A stretch of 64,000 nucleotides of DNA. Origin: Gammaproteobacteria bacterium. GTDB lineage: Bacteria; Pseudomonadota; Gammaproteobacteria; JAJFKO01. The stretch covers positions 1 to 64,000 of the forward strand of contig JANQRR010000025.1 in NCBI GenBank assembly GCA_028284465.1, written 5' to 3'. The notes below the pieces were generated by a model. That model did no database searches. It had not been told where the DNA came from and saw only the letters and a list, made by a program, of their open reading frames with translations. Position 1 is the first letter of the stretch. Each line of letters opens with the position of its first letter. The position numbers and the translations under genes are program-made. Shown piece after piece: positions 43,239 through 53,682 of this stretch.

Positions 43239-45248
43239 ATGCAAAGAAAAAATATTATTAACGAAACGATTATTGTTATTAGCGTTTTTATTGTTGGAGT
43301 CTGCATTGCTATGCATTTTATGCATAGTAATAAAACTAAACCTTTTTTTTATCAAGGTATGTTTGCACCTGCAGTAATGATAGCTTGTGGACACGGTTTT
43401 GGGATAGATAAAGCAGGCTCAGTTCCAGCGTTGCGAAAATTCCTGCAACTTAAAACGCAACATTTTTCATGTGATCAGCTAAGGCCTAACACTCAATTGC
43501 AAACCCATGTGTTAGCACATGCGTGGTATTACATGATGTATGCTACAGGGATCGTGTGGGCAATCACCGGAGTGTCGTGGCCAGCCGTAGATTATTTATT
43601 AGCGATCTTATTTGCCATCAGTTTATGTGTGAGTTATGGGCTTTATCGGCTTGGTATGGGGCGCGTGTTAGCGTTTATAGGCGTGTTACTGTTTGCATTA
43701 GCTTATAATCATTTAAGTTATTTAAAAGATTTACGTGATTATAGTAAAGCACCATTTTTGCTTGCAGCTATATTCATCATCGCAGTGATGGTTGTTAAGC
43801 AATTGAGTATGCGCAGTTTAATGTTGCTAGCTTTAGCTATTGGGGTCATTGCTGGATTGGGTTATGGTTTTCGTCCTGACGCTTTGATCATTATTCCACC
43901 TGCGATCGTGACAATATTGTTATTTCTACCACAAAATAGCTGGAAAAAGATACCTCGTAATTGTTTATTAGTTGGGATCATGCTAGCAAGTTTTTTAGTG
44001 GTTGCTGCGCCCGTATTTAATACGTTTAAAAATAAAAATACAGGATCATGTCAATGGCATTTTGCAACTTTAGGTTTAGCAACACCGTTTACTAAATCAT
44101 TAAAACTTAAACCATCACTCTATGATTGGGGTTATCAATTTGATGATGCGATGGTCAGTGTGATGGTTAATACTTATGGTAATCGAGTGATGCACTTATC
44201 TTCAGTTGGTTACTGTACTCATAATTATGATCTTGCTTCAGGTAAAGAATATTTACAAATCGTCAAAACTTTCCCGGCAGATATTATTGTTCGTGCTTAT
44301 GCGTCAATTAAGAAGTTACTTGTTGAACGTTATCGGATTTTTGCTAAATCACACGAGAATAGTACCAGAGTGCATTATCATCATTTACTTAATCCTGATC
44401 TAGTATTGATGCCTATTTTATTGTTAAGTGTAGCTGCGGTAAGCTTACGAATAGCATTTTTTATGTTGCTAGGGTTATTGTACTTTTTTGGTTACCCAGC
44501 GGTGCAGTTTGATCTACGGCACTTTTTTTACTTATTGTGTTTATACTGGTGGCCAATTGGCTTTTTTATTTCGCAAGGCGTTAAACGGTTTGGTTATCGA
44601 CAACAACGTAACGATACCGTACTAAAAATACGAACATTTTTACAAAAACCAGGTATAGCAAGTATTCCACTAAAACGTATGGCTTTATTTGCTGGTGTAA
44701 CAGTAACATTACTGATTGTGCCTTTGTGGTTAGCACGGCATTATCAACAGCAACAACTGAGTAAAATAATCCATGCGTATTTGTCAGCACCGAGTAAAAA
44801 ATTAGTTTACACAACAAAAATGTTAGCAAACCAACATAAACTTGCCTATCAATTTGCTTGGTCGCAAACAGTGTTACCCACCACGACTACTCCTGATGAA
44901 CAAGCAGAGGCAGCACAAATGTTAAAATTAACATTTGCTGGTTCGCAGTGCCGAGGCCTGCAAATACCATTTACTATAAAATATCATTACCATATGCTGT
45001 CATTTAATTTCACACGGCAGTTGACAGCTACGGTACCAGCGCGCGGAAAACCATGGACAATTTATTTCGTTCCGGTATATTTTGCTCGGGGCTATGCTTA
45101 TCCACAAAGTTTAATTCTAAATGCTGATCAAAAACAATGTTTGACGAAAATTCAGATTGTTAATAAAGAAAATTTTTATCCGTTATGGTTAACATTGAGC
45201 GTTCCTAGCAATTGGCAACAACATAAATTATATCAAAGGTTAAGTTAA
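43239..45248 (+). CDS. GT-C-like polytopic membrane protein, copy 5 (lacks C-terminal module)
   Basis: 669 residues. It carries every family mark: FAPAVMIACGHGF with its second Cys in FSCDQLRP, LKDLRDYSKAPF, GLGYGFRPD and YPAVQFDLRHFF. It stops at SNWQQHKLYQRLS, exactly where copies 1-4 go on into the ~200-residue C-terminal beta module. A separate exported protein gene follows nine bases later. Either the module was lost, or its role is taken by that neighbour. Copy 5 is more distant from copies 1-4 than copies 1 and 2 are from each other. Confidence 0.6.
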   Translation: MQRKNIINETIIVISVFIVGVCIAMHFMHSNKTKPFFYQGMFAPAVMIACGHGFGIDKAGSVPALRKFLQLKTQHFSCDQLRPNTQLQTHVLAHAWYYMMYATGIVWAITGVSWPAVDYLLAILFAISLCVSYGLYRLGMGRVLAFIGVLLFALAYNHLSYLKDLRDYSKAPFLLAAIFIIAVMVVKQLSMRSLMLLALAIGVIAGLGYGFRPDALIIIPPAIVTILLFLPQNSWKKIPRNCLLVGIMLASFLVVAAPVFNTFKNKNTGSCQWHFATLGLATPFTKSLKLKPSLYDWGYQFDDAMVSVMVNTYGNRVMHLSSVGYCTHNYDLASGKEYLQIVKTFPADIIVRAYASIKKLLVERYRIFAKSHENSTRVHYHHLLNPDLVLMPILLLSVAAVSLRIAFFMLLGLLYFFGYPAVQFDLRHFFYLLCLYWWPIGFFISQGVKRFGYRQQRNDTVLKIRTFLQKPGIASIPLKRMALFAGVTVTLLIVPLWLARHYQQQQLSKIIHAYLSAPSKKLVYTTKMLANQHKLAYQFAWSQTVLPTTTTPDEQAEAAQMLKLTFAGSQCRGLQIPFTIKYHYHMLSFNFTRQLTATVPARGKPWTIYFVPVYFARGYAYPQSLILNADQKQCLTKIQIVNKENFYPLWLTLSVPSNWQQHKLYQRLS

Positions 45249-45257
45249 AAAAAGCAA

Positions 45258-46673
45258 ATGCGATTGATAAAACAAGGATTGTTAATTATTTTTATTATTA
45301 CTATTCCCATTTTGATGGGATTAGTAAGCCCCATGCATCGAAAATTTAATGCGCATTCACGATACTTTTTTGCATCATCAGAAAGAAAATTATTTTCACC
45401 AAATTACTTTTATCATGCTAGCCTCTATGGACATCCAAAGATTAAGTTTTTAACTTCTGGGATCAGCATCAAAGCAGATAAAGCACCAGCAGGAATAGTG
45501 TTATATTTTAAATTAGATCCTAAACTACATTATAAAGTTAAAATAGTAGGCCAGGCTTTTAGTAATTATCCTTATCTGGAAATAAAACGCTATAGTGCCG
45601 CACAAGCATGGGAGTCGAGTAATGAGCGAAGTATTCTTCATCGTAGCGTGCGTAGTTTGTTATGGCAAATGCGTATAGCAAAGCCGGTGACTGATTGGAT
45701 TAAATTAGGTAACGAAGCATTTATCTATCGTTTGCGCAATACTAAAATCTTAGCGTTAAAAATTTATGGCACAAAAGATCTGGATTATTTATTACATGCA
45801 ATTACAATTACATCTTGTACTAATTGTCCGACTAACGAAAATTTGCGCCAGCTTATCATTGATCAAAATCCGCGATTAACACACTATCTGGCTACTAATA
45901 AATTACAAGCTGCAACATTATTAACGTCATGGGTGGCAAATAATTTTAATTATGCGTTAAATAGTGAATTAGCGCATTCATTCGTGGGAGACGATGCTAG
46001 CAATATGTATTACAATTATTTTAAACCCGATCTTGGTGCTAGTTACAGCAGTGGTGCCGCATTATTTTTAACAGAAATATTACAATTATTTGGTCTTCAC
46101 GCTTTTACTATTGACATAGGAATGGCGCAAGATGATCTGACGTATGCCACTACTGTATTAGTGCTTCGTAATAATGAAAAATGGCATTATTATATTTTTG
46201 ATCCGACTTTTAATGAAACTTTTTATCGTCGTAAGGATGGTGTCAATGCCACTATCGATGAAACATTAATGGCATTAAACAATCATCGCTTTAATACTGA
46301 AATCGTAGTGCGCGAGGCAGGAATAGTGAAACGAGATTATCTTACTAGCAAAGATATTCAATGCACACAATATAATAGTCCAAAGCTTAAAGGTTATTAT
46401 CAGCTTAAAACTAAAAAACCGATGATTAATGTGTGTGAATTCCATGGTAATTTTGCTAAACTTTATGTAACTAACTTTGCTAAAGCGCTACGGCGGCATC
46501 AATTTAAACTAGATTCATCGATTATTCCTCAATTATTGCGTCGTAAACTTATCAATGTTGGCAAAATAAATGACCCGAAAATATTGCGTGATTTTGTGCA
46601 TCGACTGGCGATACAAGGTGTATCAATTGGTGTTAAAGTAAGAATAAAATTATTAATTGCATTACTAAGGTGA
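45258..46673 (+). CDS. Exported transglutaminase-like protein without the usual cysteine
   Basis: 471 residues. An N-terminal hydrophobic helix (LLIIFIITIPILMGLV) suggests a signal peptide or anchor. After ~200 beta-rich residues comes a region resembling the transglutaminase-like fold: LTSWVANNFNYAL, then YSSGAALFLTEILQLFGLHAF and WHYYIFDPTFNETF. In the family the second segment carries the nucleophile Cys; here it is Ser/Gly, while the His and Asp of the third are kept. It may bind rather than cut or link its target. It lies between the fifth GT-C-like gene and prlC. Confidence 0.55.
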   Translation: MRLIKQGLLIIFIITIPILMGLVSPMHRKFNAHSRYFFASSERKLFSPNYFYHASLYGHPKIKFLTSGISIKADKAPAGIVLYFKLDPKLHYKVKIVGQAFSNYPYLEIKRYSAAQAWESSNERSILHRSVRSLLWQMRIAKPVTDWIKLGNEAFIYRLRNTKILALKIYGTKDLDYLLHAITITSCTNCPTNENLRQLIIDQNPRLTHYLATNKLQAATLLTSWVANNFNYALNSELAHSFVGDDASNMYYNYFKPDLGASYSSGAALFLTEILQLFGLHAFTIDIGMAQDDLTYATTVLVLRNNEKWHYYIFDPTFNETFYRRKDGVNATIDETLMALNNHRFNTEIVVREAGIVKRDYLTSKDIQCTQYNSPKLKGYYQLKTKKPMINVCEFHGNFAKLYVTNFAKALRRHQFKLDSSIIPQLLRRKLINVGKINDPKILRDFVHRLAIQGVSIGVKVRIKLLIALLR

Positions 46674-46679
46674 CATTTT

Positions 46680-48722
46680 ATGGAAAATATTTTATTACAA
46701 CGTTATGAATTGCCAAATTTTAGTGAACTTAAACCTGATAAGATTGAAGCAGCAATTGATGCCATACTAGCAAATAATCGCAGTGAATTAAAACATTTGC
46801 TTGATGATACAACAGAATATACCTGGGATAATTTAATAGAACCACAAGCAGCTAATGACGAACGTCTTGCCGAGCTATGGTCGCTAGTATCACATATGCA
46901 TACTGTAGTCAGCAATGATGCACTAAGAAAAGTCTATCACCAATGTTTATCTAAACTTAGTGATTATGATATTGAGCTTAGTCATAACGTGCATTTATTT
47001 AAAGCGGTAAAATCAATAGAGTCTAGTAAACATTATTCTCAGCTTGATCCTATTCAACAACGGATCATTAAACATGAGCTGCGTGATTTTAAACTCGCTG
47101 GAGTTGATTTAAACGAGCAGGATAAAGCATCATATAAAGACATTGAAAATAAATTAACTCAGGCTACGAATCAATTTGAAGAAAATTTAATGGATGCTAC
47201 AGATGGTTGGACTAAGCTTGTCACATCAGAGAGCGAATTGGCTGGCATGCCTGAGTATGCTATTCAAAAAGCATTGACAGTTGCGCAAGAAAAAAATAAA
47301 AAAGGATGGTTATTAACGTTAGAATATCCATGCTATGAAGCTGTAGTCACTTATGCAAATAATAGGGAATTACGTCGAGAAATGTATACGGCGTATGTCA
47401 CACGGGCATCTGAACAAGGTCCACAAGCGGGTAAATGGGATAATAGCAAATTGATGGAAGACATTCTCGCTTATCGCCATCAACAAGCACAATTAGTTGG
47501 TTTTGACAATTTTGCTAAATACAATTTACAAACTCACATGGTAAAAGAGCCGCAAGAAGTTTTAGATTTTTTACAACAGTTGGCAACTAAAACATTATCT
47601 ATAGCGAAACAAGAAATTCAAGCATTGCGAGATTTTGCTAAACGTGATGGCATTGAAGATTTACAAGTATGGGATACAGCATATTATAGTGAAAAGCTTT
47701 GTAAGCAGAAATATGATATTTCAACGCAAATGTTGCGGCCTTATTTTCAAGAACATAAAGTTATTGCAGGCATGTTTGCGCTAGTTAAACAATTATATGG
47801 CATCGATATTGTTGAAAAAACGAATGTCGACATTTGGCACAAAGATGTTAAGTTTTATGAAGTTTATGATCCACAAGGTAACTTACAAGGTCAATTTTAT
47901 ACGGATCTTTATGCGCGCGAGCACAAACGCGGTGGTGCTTGGGTTAGTGAGTGTCGTTATCGACGGAAATTAAAAGATGGTAAGATTCAAATTCCTATAA
48001 GCTTTTTAACGTGTAATTTTGCAGGGCCAAGTGCTAATGAGCCATCATTATTAACACATGAAGAAGTGATCACATTATTCCATGAATTTGGTCATTGCTT
48101 ACATCACGTTTTATCAAAGATGGATTATATTGAAGTATCAGGTATGAATGATGTGCCTTGGGATGCAGTTGAATTTCCAAGTCAATTTATGGAGCATTAT
48201 TGTTGGCAGAAATCAGTCATGGATTTGATCGCTGAACATTATAAAACACAGCAACCATTACCTGATGAATTATTTCAACGTATGAACGCTGCAAAAAATT
48301 TCCAAGCGGCGCTAGCTATGATCCGACAAATTGTCTTAGCATTATTTGATTTTCGTATATATAAAGAGTTTGATCCGCAACAAGGCGCGCGCATTCAACA
48401 AATTTTCGATGAAGTACGCAGTTCATATGAAGTTATGCCAATACCTACATTCAATCGTTTTCAGCATAGCTTTTCTCATATTTTTGCTGGCGGTTACGCT
48501 GCTGGCTATTACAGTTATAAATGGGCGGAAGTGCTAGCGAGTGATGCATTTAGTTTATTTGAAGAGAAAGGCATTACAGATCAAGCTACTGGTTTGCGTT
48601 TTCTGCACGCTATTTTAGAGCAAGGCGGCAGCAAAGATATGTTAGATTTATTCGTTGAATTTCGTGGTCGCAAGCCTGAAATCGATGCGTTGCTGCGACA
48701 TTCAGGGCTTAGTGCCAATTAG
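46680..48722 (+). CDS. prlC: Oligopeptidase A (M3 metallopeptidase)
   Basis: 680 residues, full length for PrlC/OpdA. The zinc site is FHEFGHCLHH (HEFGH at about 468-472) with the downstream Glu in EFPSQFMEHYCW. The N-terminal helical lid and the substrate-tyrosine region HIFAGGYAAGYYSYKW near the C-terminus are also present. It degrades cytosolic peptides, including cleaved signal peptides. AGGTGA precedes the ATG, six bases after the transglutaminase-like gene, so it is probably the end of that transcript. Confidence 0.95.
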   Translation: MENILLQRYELPNFSELKPDKIEAAIDAILANNRSELKHLLDDTTEYTWDNLIEPQAANDERLAELWSLVSHMHTVVSNDALRKVYHQCLSKLSDYDIELSHNVHLFKAVKSIESSKHYSQLDPIQQRIIKHELRDFKLAGVDLNEQDKASYKDIENKLTQATNQFEENLMDATDGWTKLVTSESELAGMPEYAIQKALTVAQEKNKKGWLLTLEYPCYEAVVTYANNRELRREMYTAYVTRASEQGPQAGKWDNSKLMEDILAYRHQQAQLVGFDNFAKYNLQTHMVKEPQEVLDFLQQLATKTLSIAKQEIQALRDFAKRDGIEDLQVWDTAYYSEKLCKQKYDISTQMLRPYFQEHKVIAGMFALVKQLYGIDIVEKTNVDIWHKDVKFYEVYDPQGNLQGQFYTDLYAREHKRGGAWVSECRYRRKLKDGKIQIPISFLTCNFAGPSANEPSLLTHEEVITLFHEFGHCLHHVLSKMDYIEVSGMNDVPWDAVEFPSQFMEHYCWQKSVMDLIAEHYKTQQPLPDELFQRMNAAKNFQAALAMIRQIVLALFDFRIYKEFDPQQGARIQQIFDEVRSSYEVMPIPTFNRFQHSFSHIFAGGYAAGYYSYKWAEVLASDAFSLFEEKGITDQATGLRFLHAILEQGGSKDMLDLFVEFRGRKPEIDALLRHSGLSAN

Positions 48723-48738
48723 TGAATACATTTTTGTA

Positions 48739-51702
48739 TTATAATGCAGGGCTTTTGTTTTTATGAGGTGATGTGTCTGGGAGATCTGGGGTAGAATCGT
48801 TTTCCTTGAGCTTTTTAATATACAAAAATTTTTCCAGTGTTTTTGTGTCTAATAATAAATCCATTTGATTAAAAATATTGAAAAGGATAGTTATAGTTGA
48901 TGATGAGTCTGCAAAAGTTTTTCTAGCAAGAACAAGTTCATTAGTGCTATTGTCTTTAAGATAGTAAATTTTAATGTTTGTACTTCTATATACTGCTATG
49001 CAATCAATTATACTAAATTTAAGAAAAGGGTTTATTTTAATTCCATTGCTAAATTTTGATCTATATTTATGTATAACGTAGAGCTCAAATTTTTTTTCAC
49101 AGAGAGCTATAATATTCTCTGCTAAATCACTCGGACATGAATTTTGTGTTTTATAATTATTATATGCTTCTAAAATAAGCATGAAAAACTTGGGCTTACT
49201 TTTAGCTTTCTTTTTTGACGAAATCTCGGGAAAAACGGGGTTTTCCTCTGTAAATGTTTCTTTTTCGTTAGCAATAAACTTTTTGATTATTTTAAATAAA
49301 TGTTTTTTATTTGAATGTTTTTTTTCTACACGGCTGCATGTTAAATTTAAGAGACATGATAAGAAAGTATTTTCGTCAAAATCGTCTTTTTGGGAATAAT
49401 TATAATAATAGGCGAAAGCTGAAAATACAATTTCATTTGTTAGCTTTTCTTTAAGTGATGAACTTAATGTTAGCTCATTTTTTTCTTTCTTTAAAAGAAA
49501 GTCACCTATGAATTTTTTTCTGTCTAATGAAATTAAACTTTCAAAATCAACATGATGGCGATTCAATCTAAGATATTTTTTCTCGGCAAAATTCTGATAA
49601 GGAAATTCACGAGAAATATTTTTTCGATATTTTATTACGTAATCTCTAGTTGTCCCTAAAGATTTTTTAAAATAACAAGCTTTTATATGTTTCCATAATT
49701 CTTTATGTTTGTTAGCATTAGATAAATCATTTGAAAAACACTTGCTCCATAGTTCAATCACCTTATTTTCACTTTCAATTAATTTCTTATGTGAGGCAGA
49801 TTCTTGCTGTTCTGATGATCCGGGAAATATATGAGAATAAGGCATATGACTATTATAAATTCCCTGTAGTTTACGAGAGGCAGATAATGCTCCAGAGAAA
49901 GCGGTAGGCATTAATGGCTCATTTTTATTGCTGTTAACAAAAACTTGAAACCACGTTATTTTCCCTATGATTAACAAATCTAATATCATTTGATTTAATA
50001 TTAAAATAGCGGGATTCCTAGCTCCTTCGACTCCAAAAAGTAGATGTGCTAAATCTATCAGAAATCGTTTTTGTTTATCGTGCTTAAAATAAACTAATCG
50101 CGTTAAATCATTTTTTATAATACCACGTATTGCTTCAGCTATTTGCCTTGTTAATGTGATAGAACAAGGGTTTTTTAATGCCGGGAATAAAGTTTCAAGT
50201 TTAGTATAAATAGCAGAATAATTCCTGAGTTTAGAAGATTCAATATCTTGAGCTAATTTATGATATTGTGGTCCTGTTAGTTTCATAAATAAAGTAGTAG
50301 TTTCCGCGGTATTTGCTGTGTTTCCCTTGCCAAAGATTATAATGCTTGTAGTGGATGTGTGTTTTCTACTGCCATCATTTATTGCATATAAAAGTTTTCC
50401 GTGTAGTGGGTCGTCTAGAAGGTTTCTGCCTCCTCGTGCTAAAGATCGCAGCACCAGTCTTATTCTTGCTAGATAAGAATAACCATTCATTATGTTTATA
50501 ATATCATTATAAGCTAGAGTATTTCTTTTCATTCCAGGAAAAAAAGCATGAAGATAATAAATTAAAATATCCAAAAATACTTTTTCTGTATCATCTTTAG
50601 GCTTTGTTATTATAGATAATATGCCATTATTTTCGCATACTCCTTTCAAAAGCAAAGCCCATGATTCCTTTTTAGTGTTGTTTTCTTTGCAATCTGCTAA
50701 ATAAGCTCTGATAAACTTTCTTTTATTTCTATCATACAAGTGATGATTGGTATAATTCTTTTCGGTGTTCGTGTTGTTGCTATAAACTTCAAACATTGAA
50801 GAATAAAAGTTAGACGTGCCATCAGTAGTTTCAATTTTTGGAATAGGTTTTTTTCTATTTGAAGATTTGTGTGCATACGACTCAATGGCATATTGTTGAT
50901 TTTTTTTAGAAGCTTTATGAAAATATTTAAGTATTTCCATAAACAAAAAATCATGTTGTCTTCTATGCATAAATTTTAAAATTTTTCGTATATTATAATT
51001 TTTTGAAACTAACTCACTAACAATTTCTTTTGTTAATAAACTAATATCTTTTGTAGGAGGGTTGATGTTAACAAGGTTAGTAATCAGTTTCAGAGTTCTT
51101 TTGATTACTTCTGTTAGCCATATATTTAATTTGTCGAAGCTTATAAAATCTTGGTCCGCATTGTTAAGATGTAGTTTTTTAAGATCGTAATATACGGCAT
51201 TGACCCTTTGTAAGTAAAATAATCGAATGCTTAAAGCATGCACTAAAAATGAGGGCTCAGCGTTAAGCCTCTTAAGCTTTGGATTTGATTTAAAGAAATC
51301 TTCTTTCATTCCCTCAAAATCATAAGCATGTGTATCTTCTTGTTGTTCAAAAGGAACTTTCGACCATTTTTTGATGTCTTCTTCATCTGAGGAATCATCT
51401 AGATTAGTGAAAAGATCGCTGTGAAAGATTTTTGATGGTGGTTGTTTAATCCCAAATTCAGGGAGTGGAAGCTTCTTTGCGAGAGTTGGTGATATAGGAC
51501 CTGCTTTTTTTCTCCAAACTTGTTTTCTATACGGCCCTTGTTTTGATGTACTTTGATTATTATTTCGATACGGTGATTCCTGATCATAATGGCTTTGTTG
51601 TCCACGAGAATGTGGCTGTCCCGATGGACGTTCTCGTCTAGGTTGTTGATTTCGACCTCGATTCCAGCTTTGGCCACGACCATGCCCACGTCTACCCCAC
51701 AT
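48739..51702 (-). CDS. Large RG-rich-tailed protein of unknown function (candidate effector)
   Basis: 987 residues with no recognised domain. The first ~65 residues are disordered and full of Arg-Gly, Arg, Gln and Ser (MWGRRGHGRGQSWNRGRNQQ, RRERPSGQPHSRGQQ), like eukaryotic RGG RNA-binding tails. An acidic patch follows (LDDSSDEEDIKKW). The remaining ~850 residues are helical and Lys/Asn/Ile-rich, with no membrane segments. The end is a short Pro/Lys tail. AAGGAG lies nine bases before the ATG. Base composition is far more AT-rich than prlC and glyQ on either side, suggesting acquisition. Secretion into a host is only inference. Confidence 0.6.
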   Translation of the reverse strand: MWGRRGHGRGQSWNRGRNQQPRRERPSGQPHSRGQQSHYDQESPYRNNNQSTSKQGPYRKQVWRKKAGPISPTLAKKLPLPEFGIKQPPSKIFHSDLFTNLDDSSDEEDIKKWSKVPFEQQEDTHAYDFEGMKEDFFKSNPKLKRLNAEPSFLVHALSIRLFYLQRVNAVYYDLKKLHLNNADQDFISFDKLNIWLTEVIKRTLKLITNLVNINPPTKDISLLTKEIVSELVSKNYNIRKILKFMHRRQHDFLFMEILKYFHKASKKNQQYAIESYAHKSSNRKKPIPKIETTDGTSNFYSSMFEVYSNNTNTEKNYTNHHLYDRNKRKFIRAYLADCKENNTKKESWALLLKGVCENNGILSIITKPKDDTEKVFLDILIYYLHAFFPGMKRNTLAYNDIINIMNGYSYLARIRLVLRSLARGGRNLLDDPLHGKLLYAINDGSRKHTSTTSIIIFGKGNTANTAETTTLFMKLTGPQYHKLAQDIESSKLRNYSAIYTKLETLFPALKNPCSITLTRQIAEAIRGIIKNDLTRLVYFKHDKQKRFLIDLAHLLFGVEGARNPAILILNQMILDLLIIGKITWFQVFVNSNKNEPLMPTAFSGALSASRKLQGIYNSHMPYSHIFPGSSEQQESASHKKLIESENKVIELWSKCFSNDLSNANKHKELWKHIKACYFKKSLGTTRDYVIKYRKNISREFPYQNFAEKKYLRLNRHHVDFESLISLDRKKFIGDFLLKKEKNELTLSSSLKEKLTNEIVFSAFAYYYNYSQKDDFDENTFLSCLLNLTCSRVEKKHSNKKHLFKIIKKFIANEKETFTEENPVFPEISSKKKAKSKPKFFMLILEAYNNYKTQNSCPSDLAENIIALCEKKFELYVIHKYRSKFSNGIKINPFLKFSIIDCIAVYRSTNIKIYYLKDNSTNELVLARKTFADSSSTITILFNIFNQMDLLLDTKTLEKFLYIKKLKENDSTPDLPDTSPHKNKSPAL

Positions 51703-51910
51703 CTTAAAGTACTCCTTATGTGTTTGGGCAAATCAGATTAAGTTTCTACAACTCTGGGTTTAGGAATTGACTTTATCAATTTATTTTTAGTTATAAGGAT
51801 TATATCATAATATGGTCAGGTTGAGTTTTAGCTACTAAATAAAATAATCTAATCTATTGAAATATATAGAAAAGATATAAACTCTCATCCTATCTTAGAG
51901 TGGTGGTTTC

Positions 51911-51919
51911 TGTTACAAT
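51911..51919 (+). promoter_or_regulatory. Extended -10 promoter for the dsbA-glyQS unit
   Basis: TGTTACAAT fits the extended -10 form TGnTAnAAT with one deviation, about 40 bases before the DsbA-like start. No good -35 box is visible. Confidence 0.35.
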
Positions 51920-51961
51920 GACAATTTGTAAATTTTCACCGTTTTTTTGAGGAATAAGCCA

Positions 51962-52768
51962 ATGAAATTGAAACGTATCGTTATGTTAATGGTGGCAGTA
52001 TTTGCAGCTATTCTTTTGATCCAAACTGCAACAGCCAGCCAGCAAGCCAACAATTTTTCACCAGCTCAGAAGCAGCAGATAGAAAAGATTATTCATAACT
52101 ATTTGCTAAACAACCCACATATTTTGGTTGAGGTTGCGAATAAACTACAACAAAAGCAAGCGCTAAAACTACAACAACATGCTCAGCTTGCGATTACTAA
52201 TCACGCAAAACAAATTTTTGCTGATCCGAATTCACCAGTCGTTGGCAATGCGCAAGGCAATATTACATTAGTAGAGTTTTTCGATTATCAGTGTGGGCAT
52301 TGTAAAGCTGTGGCTAGCACCATCAAGAAATTAATTGAAGCTAACCCAAACTTAAGAGTGGTTTACAAAGCATGGCCTATTTTCGGCAAAAATTCACAAT
52401 TTGCTGCGACGGCAGCCATTGCCTCATTTCCACAAAGTAAATACTTAGCATTTCATCATGCACTTATGAATGTTAATGGTCCGCTTAATCGGCAGATTAT
52501 TTTAAATGCTGCTAAAAAAGTTGGTATCAACATTACAAAATTACGTCATGATATGAGAAATCCAATGATAGCTAATGAACTCAAACAAAATTTTGGTTTA
52601 GCAACTAAAATTGGCATGGTTGGTACGCCTTCATTCATTATCGCCAAATATGATGTTAATACTCATAAGATCATTAAAAGTAATGATCACCCAATGTTAG
52701 TATTTATTCCAGGTGCTGCTAACCAACAATACTTACAAAAAGTTATTGATAAGCTTAATAATGATTAG
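51962..52768 (+). CDS. Periplasmic DsbA/Com1-like thiol-disulfide protein
   Basis: 268 residues. A signal peptide ([20 protein letters not shown], ending near ATA-SQQ) is followed by a ~70-residue helical, Gln-rich N-terminal extension. A DsbA-type domain then has the active site CGHC in [10 protein letters not shown] and the cis-proline GTPSFII. The extension plus DsbA fold is the layout of Legionella DsbA2 and Coxiella Com1, which dimerise through the N-terminus. GAGGAA lies seven bases before the ATG. glyQ starts two bases after its stop. It could oxidise the conserved cysteine pair of the five GT-C-like proteins. Confidence 0.88.
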   Translation: MKLKRIVMLMVAVFAAILLIQTATASQQANNFSPAQKQQIEKIIHNYLLNNPHILVEVANKLQQKQALKLQQHAQLAITNHAKQIFADPNSPVVGNAQGNITLVEFFDYQCGHCKAVASTIKKLIEANPNLRVVYKAWPIFGKNSQFAATAAIASFPQSKYLAFHHALMNVNGPLNRQIILNAAKKVGINITKLRHDMRNPMIANELKQNFGLATKIGMVGTPSFIIAKYDVNTHKIIKSNDHPMLVFIPGAANQQYLQKVIDKLNND

Positions 52769-52770
52769 TG

Positions 52771-53682
52771 ATGAATAATAAAGGTATTAAGACGTTCCAG
52801 CAGCTCATAATGGCATTACAACATTATTGGAGTGAACAAGGTTGTGCGATCTTACAACCATATGATATGGAAGTAGGTGCAGGAACGTTTCATCCGGCAA
52901 CATTTTTACGCGCCATTGGTCCTGAACCATGGCGCGCTGCTTATGTGCAGCCATCGCGCCGACCAACTGATGGTCGTTATGGTGAAAATCCAAATCGCGG
53001 CCAACATTATTATCAATTTCAAGTAGTGCTTAAACCATCACCGTTAGAGATCCAAGATATTTATTTAGGATCATTGCGAGCATTAGGTATTGATCCATTA
53101 ACCGATGACATTCGTTTTGTGGAAGATAATTGGGAGTCACCGACTTTAGGTGCTTGGGGTTTAGGTTGGGAAGTTTGGCAAAATGGTATGGAGATCACCC
53201 AATTTACTTATTTTCAACAAGTGGGTGGTTTAGAATGTCGGCCTGTTACTGGAGAAATCACTTATGGTTTAGAGCGAATTGCAATGTATTTGCAAGGAGT
53301 TGACAGCATTTATGATTTGATCTGGACAACAACTCCAGCAGGCGAATTAACTTATGGTGATGTATTTCATCAAAACGAAGTGGAAATGTCGGCATATAAT
53401 TTTGAACATGCCAATACTGATATGTTGTTTGCTCAGTTCGATGCGTATGAGACGGAAAGTAAACGCTTAATTGAGGTTAAATTAGCAAAGCCTGCGTATG
53501 AAATGGCATTGAAAGCTTCACATGTATTTAATCTATTGGATGCCCGCCATGCCATTTCAGTCACTGAAAGACAGCGTTATATTTTACGCGTACGGTCTTT
53601 AACGCGTGCCGTAGCACAAGCGTATTATGATGCGCGTGAGCAACTAGGTTTTCCTTTAATCAGAGCAAATCATCATGACTAA
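52771..53682 (+). CDS. glyQ: Glycyl-tRNA synthetase alpha subunit
   Basis: 303 residues, matching bacterial GlyQ throughout: [19 protein letters not shown], the invariant [43 protein letters not shown] and the [25 protein letters not shown] core. It is the class II catalytic subunit of the alpha2beta2 enzyme that charges tRNA-Gly. The ATG is preferred over an in-frame GTG one codon upstream that abuts the dsbA-like stop. It overlaps glyS by eight bases. Confidence 0.98.
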   Translation: MNNKGIKTFQQLIMALQHYWSEQGCAILQPYDMEVGAGTFHPATFLRAIGPEPWRAAYVQPSRRPTDGRYGENPNRGQHYYQFQVVLKPSPLEIQDIYLGSLRALGIDPLTDDIRFVEDNWESPTLGAWGLGWEVWQNGMEITQFTYFQQVGGLECRPVTGEITYGLERIAMYLQGVDSIYDLIWTTTPAGELTYGDVFHQNEVEMSAYNFEHANTDMLFAQFDAYETESKRLIEVKLAKPAYEMALKASHVFNLLDARHAISVTERQRYILRVRSLTRAVAQAYYDAREQLGFPLIRANHHD

